DNA from: Brachionus manjavacas
Lineage: Eukaryota > Rotifera > Eurotatoria > Ploima > Brachionidae
NCBI GenBank assembly: GCA_019054805.1
Contig: JAHQIY010000005.1
Location: 5,129,501-5,193,500, forward strand
Reading direction: 5' to 3'
Length of the DNA: 64,000 nucleotides
In this document: positions 1 through 11,800 of the stretch, piece by piece
How the letters are laid out: every line of letters begins with the position of its first letter
Position numbering within the stretch: position 1 is the stretch's first letter
Notes under the pieces: model-generated
The model's database searches: none
What the model was told of the DNA's origin: nothing
Seen by the model: the letters and a program-made list of their open reading frames with translations, nothing else
Program-made: the position numbers and the translations under genes

Positions 1-299
1 TTTTTTTTTCAAATATCATAATAAGAATAAAGTAATAATAATTGATGTAGTAAAAATCGTGATAAAAAGAAATGGAGATTGGTCAAACAATATCTTTAAA
101 AAGCATTTTTTCATGAAATAACATTAATTTACAAAATTTTTCAAGTAAAAAAGTCTTTTGTCAAAAAAAGCCATAGAAACCTTGAAATTTTTTTATGAGT
201 GAAAATTTTCCAAAATTTACAAAAACACGGTCATTTTTTGGCCAAAGTAAAAAAAAAAGTAAAATCCACGTGTCAAATCACTACTGTATAGGAAAAAAG

Positions 300-665
300 G
301 AAGAAACAGTGAGGTAGCAATTACCCGATGGAGTTGGGTACTCGATGTATCTTGATTCGAAACCTTTGTTATATTCTTCCACCAGTCTAACAGTTAATGG
401 AACAGAATGGCTCAATTCTGCCCTAACATATCTCTCACTCAACTCAAAAAGTCGATTTGAGACTGTTAGTAGTTTAAGTTTATTATATGCCTCATTATGT
501 AATATATTGGAGGGAGTATCATATCTTATTTTTTGTATAGAAAGAACTGCTTAATTTTAGATTACTTCTATCCTTTTGATATTAGTTTCTGAAAGAGAGT
601 TCATGCAAGGAAAAGAATAATCTAGAATAGATCCAATCAAAGACTTATAAAGGTTTCCTTAAGTG
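300..665 (-). pseudogene. Non-LTR retrotransposon reverse transcriptase, C-terminal fragment (copy 1)
   Basis: The minus strand translates, with stops, to LYKSLIGSILDYSFPCMNSL followed further on by LSERYVRAELSHSVPLTVRL and ESRYIEYPTPSGNCYLTVSS. The first segment matches the conserved LYKSLVRSILDY region after the thumb of Jockey/CR1-type reverse transcriptases, which is family knowledge. A second copy lies at 46800-47770 and aligns along its length, including the flank at about 700-820 that decodes as a decayed NERCNKRLNIIKILSNKK-like stretch. Several in-frame stops make it a dead fragment. Confidence 0.75.
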
Positions 666-1124
666 TTTAAGTCAAGGCCCCATTTTTTATTCGACAAGAT
701 TTTTAATATATTTAATATTTAATATTTTTAATAGATTTATAATTTAGCCTTGAATTGCAATGTTCTTTAATTTTATCTATCATTTAAGAAAAGGTTAATT
801 TAAAATCAAATTTAATACCTACAGTATTTCCTCACTTAATGTCCCCTGGAAACTACAGAAAACACGTTTAAAACACTAAAGATATCCTATGGGGTATTTT
901 ATGAAACTCAATATTTTTTTAATTTCTAATTTCCCTGGGAAACTATCTGAAACATGGTAAGGATATTATATGAAACAATTATTATATTTACATTAAGTTT
1001 TTTATAAACATGAATTTTTTTTTTTAAATAAACTATCTGTGAAGTTTATTTAAAAAAAAAAAAATTTTTCTAAAAAAATGGATTTTAAACACATAAAATA
1101 CAATAAATATACAAATGAAAGATA

Positions 1125-1745
1125 TTAATAATCATCAAAATCAGTTTCTTCATTTGAATCAGTATCCAAATTAATGTCACTGTAATCATTATTGTTGAAA
1201 ATTGGATTGGTCATAATCTTCAATCATGTCAACTTGATTTTTTTCCATAAAAGCTTGAAGCTGAATGTGAAAATCATACATTTTTGATGATCTAATGCCA
1301 CATCGATCAAATGAGTCCCTAATAATATTTTGATCTAATTGTTTCAATATTTCATTCATCCAAACAATTCCTTGTGCATAGCCAGGTGATCTTAAATTAC
1401 CAGCTGAAGTAAAACTTTTCTCCGCATTTATTAGCCAATTTTGCCATTTATCATGATAGGCTTTCTTTAATGGACGCATCCAACTAACGTCAGCAGGCTG
1501 CAATAAATTTGTGAATCTTTTTGGGACACAAATATGTTTGATGTTGTTCTGAGCAAGAGTATTTTTCACTTAATTTGTGCAATGACAAGGCGCTTGGTCC
1601 ATGATCAAAGTTGGATTTCTCTAATCTTTGGAAGCAATTTTAGGGATTATACACCTTTTTAAAACTTCATCGCTAATCACATGCTAATTAAAAGTTCCAG
1701 ATTTGTGATAAACTACCACAACGTTACTTGGCGGCTAAAAATCTT
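1125..1745 (-). pseudogene. pogo/Tigger-type DDE transposase, C-terminal pseudogene
   Basis: The minus strand carries PTLIMDQAPCH, which resembles the second catalytic Asp motif (LxxDxAPxH) of pogo/Tigger/Jerky DDE transposases. It is followed by NIKHICVPKRFTNLLQPADV, the typical IPPNTTxxLQPxDV-like segment, then PLKKAYHDKWQNWL. An in-frame stop separates the Asp motif from the longer open stretch (1189-1569). A frameshift near 1190 moves the acidic tail (SDINLDTDSNEETDFDDY, stop at 1125-1127) into another frame. It is therefore a disabled 3' part of a DNA transposon. The N-terminal DNA-binding part is not recognisable. A pogo-type terminal repeat lies far away at about 18465. Confidence 0.8.
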
Positions 1746-2723
1746 TCAAAGGTTTTGAAATATCGTTAAGCTCAATAAAAAGATAACTTTTCTATTGTTT
1801 ATTTAATTTTATTCTAAATAAGAAAGAAGCCACTCTGAGCCAAAATGGTTAAAATAAAGAAAGAAAATTTATACGCTATTTATTATTTTTATTATATATT
1901 TAAAATATTGGAATTTAGTTTTATGGTTATATCGCTAAAATAACTTCAAAAGATATCCTCTTTATTTTCCTAATAAGCATTATTTGCTATAAAATTGCTT
2001 ATCTATTTTCATAAATTGAAAAAATAATATCAAATTTTTAAACACCACATACATGTTATATTTTAAAATAGGCTTGTTCCAATAAAGCTATTAGAAAGCT
2101 CAACAACAATTGTTGGCGTCGTTTGCTTTATTCCTTTTTCTTTACACAGAGGGATTTTTTTAGTGTATTTCAGAGCTTGATATTGTTGCATTTGGGACAA
2201 CACATTATATTTATATTTTTTAATTGGTCCTATATGACGGCCGTTTCTTTATTTATTTTTTTGAAATAAAGCTTACATACATACAAAACAAGTCTTTTAT
2301 TTGAGAGAGCTATTTTAGAATATATCTTAAAAAATGTTTCCTTTTATTACTCCAAAATAAAATTCGTGTCTTTTTTTAATAATTGGAAATTTATTAGAAA
2401 ATTATGCCACGCTTTATTAATGCTTTATTTGAAGTATTCTCAGTATCTAAATATTTTAATATACTTTAAGTTCTCCAACATAAAAAAAAACCCTTCTTTC
2501 TCTCATCTATTTTAATATTTTTTTTTAAAAAGAATAAATGTTAATAAAGCAAATTAAATGAAATTAATAAAAATTCTGATGTATATAAGATTTAATAATA
2601 TTTTTTAAAATTAAATGTGTTGAAGTGTTATTTTATTGAAAAAAATTTATTAAAAAATTTTCTTTAAATTTCTTTACATTATATGAGTTTGATTCTATAA
2701 AATTAAAATTTTGATAATTAATC

Positions 2724-2802
2724 ATGATTTGGTCTAATTTTACTTTAATTTTAACAATTGTGCTTTTCAATAGTTCGAATAGTCAAGTAATATACAAGCC
2801 AG
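2724..2802 (+). CDS. Gene A exon 1: start codon and signal peptide
   Basis: ATG at 2724 opens MIWSNFTLILTIVLFNSSNS, a short N-region, a hydrophobic core and a polar end typical of a secretory signal. The exon ends CCAG|GTAAAC at phase 1 and joins the WSC exon at 2860. Gene B has the same arrangement (signal exon of similar length, phase 1), which supports this start. Confidence 0.8.
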
Positions 2803-5800
2803 GTAAACAAACAGTTCCAGAATTATTCAATTATAAAAAAAAAAAAAAATTAAATTAAGGATTTATTGGATGCTTTAAAAGCAAAGTATTTGACCATGAA
2901 TTTAATACTTATTCTCCGCATTCATCTGGAGAAATAATAAGTCCGATTGAATGCCAAAAAGGTTGTTATCTTATGGGATTTGAACTAGCTTCAATAGAAA
3001 AGAATGATTTGTGTTTCTGCAAAAAAGGAATTGATGTTAAAATGGAAAAAATTTTGGAGGAAAACTGTCAAAGTTATGTTTGCCAAGGTGATTCAAATTA
3101 TTATTGCGGTTCAGATACGTCTATTTTAGTTTACTCAACTCAGATTTTCATTCAAGTAAGCTCAAAATTCCTGGATTTTCAAAATTAATAAAATTTTTCT
3201 AGAAATTAGAAATCGATTTAGAAAATAAATCCAATAATCATTATTCTTTGGAAATTATTTCAGAAGCTTCTATACTTTACACAATTAACAACTATGGAAC
3301 TATTAGTTCATATGATGGATCTAAAGATCTTAATACAACAAATGTTTCTGTCATGCAATTTATACCCTCGATTGAGTTGGAATACATACAAGTAATTGCT
3401 ACAATGCATAACAATATTACAGATTTGGTAAGTTAGTATTTGAATTTTTTTCTCACAATTCGACAGAAAAAAATGTTCGAATAAAAATAAAATAAAATCA
3501 AGTTCGAGTAAAGAATTTTGAATTTTAATAAATACAGCTGGTTTTAGTTCCAGAGTTAAATGACTGTCGCAAGTCAAGAGAAAGACTTTGCTTTTTTAAA
3601 AAATAAAATTCAATTAAGCCATTTTTTATTATCAATACCTAAAATCAACCATTTAAGTTCAGAATTTTCAAATTAAATCACTATTCCGAATTCAAATGAC
3701 AACTCTTTCATTATAAATTATGGTGCAACATAATAGAAGCCTTGAGCCCGGTATTAATAATCATTAATTAAATATGTTTTTATTAAAGGATTTAATTTTC
3801 AACTTTTTAAATTGAAAAATATTTTTGGTCTTTTATAGTAGGGAATAGATCTGTTATTTTCTTCTAAATCTTTCCAATACTTGTTATTTGATGTGAGGAC
3901 ACAAAGCTGCTTTAGCCTCCGTAAGAGACCTAAAATATGCTTTAAAAATGATCTGAATGTGCTAACTGAGCAAGTTTTAACAAACCGAGCTGACCATGGT
4001 TCAGTTGCCAACAACTGGGATGAAAGCTCTTTTTAAAATTCTAAAAAAAGAGCAGGGTTTATTATTTTTATTAATTTTTAGAAATATATAAATTAGAATA
4101 AATTTACCGTCTTTCACTAAAATATGGATGGGTTCTCGAAAATATCTTGGTAAAATTCGGCCTGGACTTGTTAAGAGTTAACTTAAATCCAGAATTGGAG
4201 TAAAAATTTAATAAAACTTACTTTTTTATTAAATCATAAAAAACAAAAATTTGTTTTTTACAAATCAAGATGATGGGAAAACTCTTAAATCTTCAAAAAT
4301 GGTCTACTAAATTTTCCTTAAGATTTCTTTAGAATAAGATTCTTAATTTTGTGTCAATGAAGCCATAAAAATCCAGCATGAATCTTTATCTAGAAATAAG
4401 GTTACTTTATTTTTTCTTTTTGATTACCTTATGGTTCGCCAGTTTTTATCTTGAACTTAAATAAATTATCATTTAAGTTAAGGAAAAATTACCATAAAGC
4501 ATATCTTGAATTATTTTTATTAAAAGATGCAAAAAAGATTACATACTAGGAAAAGAAATATATGCGTTGATTTGCCATAGAGTACATAAAAATCAAGAGG
4601 AAAAAATTAAGGGAGACATAAAGTATATCTTTTATCTTGAAGTCAAATTTTTTTTTATATTTTTTATATTAAATAGGATTAAAATTTGTTTAACTTTTTG
4701 CCCAAACTGGTTTTTACTTGGCTCATTGACAATGAGTCAGATTTTTCATTATTAAAAATGTCATGCCAAAAAAATGAACCAATTTTATATAAATTCAACA
4801 GAGTAATGTTTAGTTTAAATATTTTTAATTTTTTCAAAAAAGTCTTAAAAAATAATAATGATTTATTCACTCAAAATAATTTGATAGTTTCTGAATAATT
4901 GTATTATTAATCTTGTGCTAAACAATTTTTAAATTTTAAAATAAAATAATAAAAAATTAGACATGACAATGCGTTAAATTTCTACTTAAAATAAAATAAT
5001 TATCATTCTTTTATTGATATTTTTAAAAATTAAAATCAATTTGTGAACGCAATTATCTTTTTTTTGAATCCGTATTTTATTAGCTACAAAATTTACCTTT
5101 GAAAATAATTTGATTTATTTTCAAAATAAATAGGATAAAACAAGAGTCTTAAAAATCCACAATAAACATGTGATTGAATCATTGAATGCTGATTGTCCTT
5201 TTATAATTTCATCAGATGACAATTTGCGATGTAAAATTGAAATTTTTGGGTATTCGGAAGCAGAAATTAGGATCACAGCTGATGATGGATTTATGGAGAG
5301 TTTAAAAATTCCAAGTATGAAAATTTAAACTTTAAAATAAAAATAATAATAAAAAATTTAGGACCTCTCATAAATTTATATGGTTCGCCAGTTTCTCAAA
5401 ATATAATGAAATCCCAAATCCAAACTATTTCACTTAATCCAAATTTGTATTACCTTTTATATAATGGTCAAATTATGGAATCCTGCCTTTTAAAATCAAT
5501 TGAAGTATACTCAAACGATGAATTCGATTTAAAATTTCATGTAAAAAATTTTCTTCTGAATTTTTGATAATCAAGATTTAATCATTTTTTTAGATGGTCG
5601 AGTTCAAGGACTTGAGTAAAAAATCAGATTTGAAGCTTTATCAGTGCACAGCCAAATTTTCCAAGGTCAACACTTCCTGTGATAATTTTCATGTCTCCGA
5701 TTACTTTAATGGCTCGATTATATTTAGAAAAACTTTTAATCTTACTTTAAAAAAAGGATATAATCTTGTTTATTCCAACCAGCTATCCGAAACTCGTGAA

Positions 5801-8800
5801 TTTCTTGACCAAAATTGGTTTATCTTATTAGAACCGGTCAGTAATGGTCAACTATTAGTCAGTCCGTTTAACCAAAATGGATCTGATCATAGCATATCAA
5901 AAAATGATTCAAGTATTGAAAATTTGAGGAAAAGGATCATGTTTTCGGTCAATACAGAAAATTATCATGTAATAAACAGCTACAACTCATTCAAAAATCA
6001 CGGAAATAGATCTGTTCAATTTCAGATTTTTGATCAAAATTCTTCAAAAATTCTAAATCAGATTAATAGAAATTTTACAGTCATAGAACCTATTAGTGAT
6101 TTGGTAATTGAGCCTCATTTTCGTTCTTGTAGTGTGGATCGCCTATGCGAATTCAAATCAAAAGCCGGCTCAGGATCAGACATTGATTATCAATGGAGCA
6201 TAAATTCAAACTTGACTGATTCTATGTCGAATTATTTGAGTTTTAAATTTTCAAAAACAGGTGTTTATTTAATAAAACTCGATGCATGGAACAATGTTTC
6301 TTTTAGATCAGCTCAAATAAATTATACAATTAATGAAGGCTTACAAGAAGTATACTTCCATTCTGGCGATCGAGATATAAGCACATCAATAACAAATCAA
6401 TCAGCTTTATTTTTGTTTAAAATAAGAACAGTTCAAGACTATACATGTGTGACAAACTTTGGTGACTCTCTGAAAAATTTTAATTTTTCAGATAAAGAAA
6501 AAGATTTAAATAATGAATACGTGAATTATACATACTCAAAACCTGGGTTTTATTCAGTGTCAATAACATGTTACCAAGGAACTGATTCGCTTGGACTGAA
6601 ATTAATTCACATTGTACAGGATGAAATAACAGGCTTTGGTCTTTTAGAAAAAGGAATCGATTTATCCACTGTTTTTTACAGAATTGGATTCCGTTTTAAA
6701 ACCGGAACGAACATATCAGTTATTTTAGGGATAGATTCAGTGACTAATTCCGAAACTACCTTTGATGGTACTAGTCTAATTGGTTATAGTGGTTTACTAG
6801 TAAATTATGGATATGCGCGAATTTTAAATGTATCCATTAAAGCTTACAATTTGGTATCTTTGGTATCCGTGAGCGAAATTTTTGAAATTAGCTCATCTCT
6901 AGTCAGTCCTGAACTAATAATAACTCCTTTTGAAAAAAATTATGTCTACGAGTTTGAACCTGCTGCAATTAATTATACAGTAAAAGTTCAAAAAGGGAAC
7001 AATGTGAAAGTGGAATTTTTTTTTGGTAACGAAAAAAGCTCGGAACCAAGTGTGAGTCGTTTGTTTGCCGGCACATGGCTAAGCGATTTTGTATACACCT
7101 ATACTCATCCAGAACCTGGTGACTATATTGTTAGAGTAAAAGTTTCCAATGTTTTTAGCAATTTTGACTTTTTTAGAAGAATTTCTTTCATAAGTCAAGT
7201 CGATCAATTGACTTGCTATCCAGCACCAGGCATTGTTTTGCTAAAATTTTCAAGAGCATATGTGGAATTCAGGGTGAAAAGTATTGGGATTAGTGATCCT
7301 GGTTCGCGAGCCACTGTCAAATTTTGGCCAGGAGATTCGGCTAATTTGACTTACGGTCCATTCATGATTGGAATGAAAAATTTCGTAAACTCGATCCCCT
7401 TTTCTTATACCTACTCTCAACTAGGAAATTTCAGACCTATTTTATTGATTGAAAACGAGATAAGTAAAAAATATTTTCAATTGAGTGTCATGGTAGTATC
7501 TAGTTCAGTAGATGACATGTATGCTGTGATTAAGCCTCCAGCAGTAATGATAAATCAATCATTTAAAGTTTATGTTTATTTATTAAATGCTCTTGATGTG
7601 AATATTACATGGAATTTTGAAAATATGACCATAGTTCAAAATCAAATATGTAAGTATTTTTGCTTAATTGGAAACTAAAAAATCTCCTATGATTTTTTTT
7701 TGGTAAACGTTTTTTAAATTTCTAAATAATTTGACCATGTAAAAATATAAATACCCTGTTTATTTAAATCTTTTTACAAAGCTTCTGTTATTTCTTTTAA
7801 AAAAAATTATTATTTATAATTATTTCTTAAAAATTATTGAATAAATTTATTGAATAAATTTTTAAGTCCAGAAAATATGGAAAAAAAATAAAAATATTAA
7901 TTAAATAGATAAAGAAATTAGGGTTGTTAATTGAAGTTTCCCAATTTCGAAATTTTTTGCAATTTTTCTATTTGAATCAAAAATTTTAAAGCTTAAAATT
8001 AAATTATTTTTTGAAAACAACATTTTAAAATTGAAATTTATTTTGAACAAAAAATTTCAATATTGAACTTTAGATTTTTGTTAAATTTTTTTTCATAATT
8101 GAAAATTTTGATTATTTAAAAATTTTTAAAATCGAAATTTATTAAATTAAAATTTTTGAAGTAGAAAAGTTCGAGTCCAAAATATTCGAATTAATATTAA
8201 AAAAAAAAAAAAAAAAAATTATAATTTATTCTCTGAAATTATTTAGAAAGACAAAACTTTACTTTTATTTTGTTTTATTTTAATTTTTTTACATCACCCT
8301 CGCGGTTATTACTGAAAAAATTATTATTATTATTATTAACTAAAATTAAAAAAAGTCTATATAAAATTTTAGAATTTTAATAATAAAATTAATCATATTC
8401 AACGCGGACGGTTCTATTCGATTTCCTATTTTGAACTAAACAATTCTCAGATGGGATTGAAGAAGTCGTAACTGCATATACAAATCTACATAACTCACCT
8501 AAGCTTGAAATTTGTTTCTGATGATGTCGAATAAAGTCCAAAGCACTATATAATTTATTTTCTGAACTTGTTTTGAAATATAGAGTTTCATAAGTCAAAA
8601 ATTAAATATCCAAATCAGATGTTTGTTCTTGAAAAATATTTCCTGAAAGCTGGTTTTTATCTCTTATAGTAGCTAAAAAAAAATGTCTCGCCGAATTCCC
8701 TAGTCTTTCTTTTTTTGTTTGTCTGCTTAAAATGTTTGCAGGCAAACTGGCGTAGATTCTTTATTTAAAGGCATTCTAAGAATTTTTTCAAAATTTTTTA

Positions 8801-11800
8801 TTTATTTGGCTATCGTTTCACTAGAATAAATATGAAATTTTTGAATTAAATGATTTTGAAATTAAAAATTGCAAGTTCAAGCTAATTTTTTTCAATTAAA
8901 AAAATTATGAAATTCAAAGTGATCTAAAGAAAATATTTCAATTTTTGATTTCAAAATTTTAATTCAAGTTGACATTTTTAACACTTAAAAGTATCAGAAA
9001 TTTTGAAAGTTTTTCAGAAAACTTCAATTTTAATTAAACAATCCTAAAAGAAAGAAAGAATTAATCGCACACTTGTTTCGTTTAATAGTTAAAAGATTTT
9101 TTCAATAAATCATGTCAAGTTATTTAACTTCATTACTCTAAAAGTGAAAAACATTCTTACATTATCAGCTTAGCATCAGTTTCTCTTTTGAAAATTTCTT
9201 TTGTTTAAATATCGATAACTAATTTTAGCTTTTGTATTTCATAGAGTAAGGCTACTTGTGTAAATTTCTTTACACAAATGATTATTAATAAGTTCTACTG
9301 GTTGTTAAGATCTTATAAAGACTATGTGAGATGATAAAGACTATTATCCATAATTTCTAAAAATTGACTTAAAAAATTTTTACCTTGACTTGACTTTTTT
9401 CAAATGCTTCAAAATTTATTTTAAATTTCCTTCTTTTACTTGTTTTAGCAAAAAAATTTTCAATCGGAGACAGCCAAGAATTTAATTCGGGGAACACAGT
9501 CAGGAATGCCCTTATTTCAATAACAGCAAGAGATAGATTTACAAATAAAACAATCAATTCAGAAGTCTATATACAGAATCCAATAAAAGATTTTGAAATT
9601 TATATAAATCCGTCTGATCCGATTGCTTCCAATCTAAGTTTTATTCATTTCACTTAATTAAATAATTTATAAACTCAGATTAATTTAAGATCAAAGAGGA
9701 AAAGAGATCAAATTTTTCATAGAATTAGATTTAGATGTTACAAATCCATTTTTTTTGGTGAATTTTGACGATGATTCGGTGATCAATTTTGAACAAGAAA
9801 TAATCAATGGGAGCACTTCGTTTAATCATTTTTTTAAACTGAGTGGCATTTATAAAGTTAATGTGACAATATTCAATAAAATTTCTAATCTTTCAAAAAT
9901 TATTCAAGTATTTTGATTAAAAAAAAAATTTTGAAATATTTATTTGAATAATTTTTAGATCGAAATTCTAGAAGATTTCCTAAACTTTGATTGTATACCA
10001 ACATGGCGTCTCTATCCATTTAGCTTTAGCGATGATTACAATATATCTAAAATTGGAGAATTTTATCTAGCACGAAAAGAATATGATATAAGGTTCAAGT
10101 GTCGTTGGAGCAATAAAAGTAATCGTTTTTTATTATTTATGATACAAATTCTTTTAAATTGATTTAATTAATTTTATAATTTGCTTAATTTTTGTGGTTT
10201 TGAATTACAAATGTATCCATTGTTGAAATAACTTGGCAAAAGTGAGATGTTTCAAATATTTTTTTCAAATAAAGAAATAATTTCAAGTGAATATTGCATG
10301 AATTTTCATAACTGAAATTACAATTTTTAGTGAAATAGAACGGCTTATATTTTTTGGGGTTGACAAATTAAATTTTTTTAAGATGACAAAAATAACTAAA
10401 AGTGGTGACTAATTTAATTTGTTTTAGCTGACTATAAAAATATAATTATTCTGACAAAAAAACTAAACGACTGACAAATTTATTTATTGAGATGACTTTT
10501 TAATAATTTTTCACTGACAAAATTAAACCTTATTTGTAGACAAAAAAAACTAATTTTAGTGACGAAAATATTAATTTAAATGACAAAATATAAAAAAATT
10601 TGAAAAATTCAGAGTTGGTCAAAAGTCAAACTCAAGTCTTGACTTTGATTAAAACTAAAATTCTTTTTAAAAATTTTTGTTTTAATTAAAATTTAGTTCT
10701 CGAATTTCAATGTTTTTTAATTAAATTTTATCATTGTTAATTTTACTGTAATTTGATGTTAATTTAGAACGATGAGGTCTAATGTTATAGCCTGAAAATA
10801 ATTAAGTTGAATTGAGGGGACTCCGGTCAAAATCTGACTTTTACTTTGACTCCAAAATAATTTCAAAGTCAGAGTCGACTTTGACTTTGACGATTCTGAC
10901 TTCAAAATTTGACTTTTGACCAACTCTGGAAAAATTGAAAAAAAAATATTGAAAATTCTTTTTTAAAATTTTAACTTTAATTAAGAAAAATTAATTTAAC
11001 CATCCTGATGAATGATTGATAATTAAATCGTTGATGAATTTTTTATAAAACAAATAAATTTTCAATTTTTAGATTCTTAAGTAAAATAACTCAAAAAGTG
11101 AACCATTAAGAACCCAATGTAGTCAGGTTTTAATTTTTTTTTAAACCTTGGGTCTTCTTCATCCTCTGACACACAGTCAATAATTTTAAAGCACATGAAA
11201 GCAAAATTTAGAATGAATTCTTTTTGATTTAAGTTTCGAATAAAAAGTCAATTAAACCAACTAACTTGTTTTAAAAAGTTTAATATGAAAATGCTTGCAG
11301 TATTCTCTTACGATTATTTTTTTATCTGAAATATCGCACTTCTGCAATGTTATTTCAGCAGCGCATGCATTTTGTAATTCAAACACAAAAAATCAAACCA
11401 ATTTAATAATTAAATTAATTTATCTTTATTTAAATTACTGTTATGGTCCGCTTTTTTTTTACCACAATTTACCAGTTAATTATAAAATCTAAATTAAATG
11501 GATTCGTTTTGATTTATTTTAAGATTAAGATTTTTCTAAAATAAGAAAAATAAATAAAGGGTATACTTGACCAACATACTAATAAAACTTATCAGCAAAA
11601 CCGTTTTTAATCTCAGCATACTTTACTTATTTACACATTTTTTGCTGAAAAACATACCTCCCTTTTTATAATAATCCAAAACTGTTTATCATACTGAATT
11701 TTTGTAATAAATTAAAAAGTTCACATTATTTTTTAATATTTATTATTTATATATATTATTTTTATTTTTATTATTTTTTACTTCGGTAAATTAACTTATA

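Larger units (their letters stand above)
1..2723. other. Intergenic region upstream of polycystin-like gene A
   Basis: AT-rich sequence with no host gene that I can support. It holds a non-LTR reverse transcriptase tail (about 300-665) and a pogo-type transposase pseudogene (about 1125-1745), listed separately. Two loosely repeated blocks at about 845-985 share a CCCTGG(G)AAACT start and a later GATAT...ATGAAAC stretch and may be a decayed tandem duplication. From 1750 to 2723 I see only AT-rich sequence. The promoter of gene A should lie just before 2724, but no motif there is distinctive enough to name. Confidence 0.6.
7650..9448. other. Gene A intron 6 (1.8 kb)
   Basis: AT-rich intron. 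It holds an oligo-A run at about 8197-8218, a (ATT)n-tailed fragment at about 8285-8339 and a decayed hAT transposase C-terminus on minus (8389-8680), listed separately. The remainder is low-complexity AAATTT-type sequence. Confidence 0.5.

Noticed and set aside
4567..4898. Overlapping short frames on both strands in gene A intron 3
   Set aside because: Low-complexity products with no family resemblance; typical chance ORFs in AT-rich introns.
9671..9689. Acceptor at ACTCAG (9677) for gene A exon 8
   Set aside because: It would bring a TAA in frame immediately. The AAG at 9689 keeps frame and aligns with gene B.
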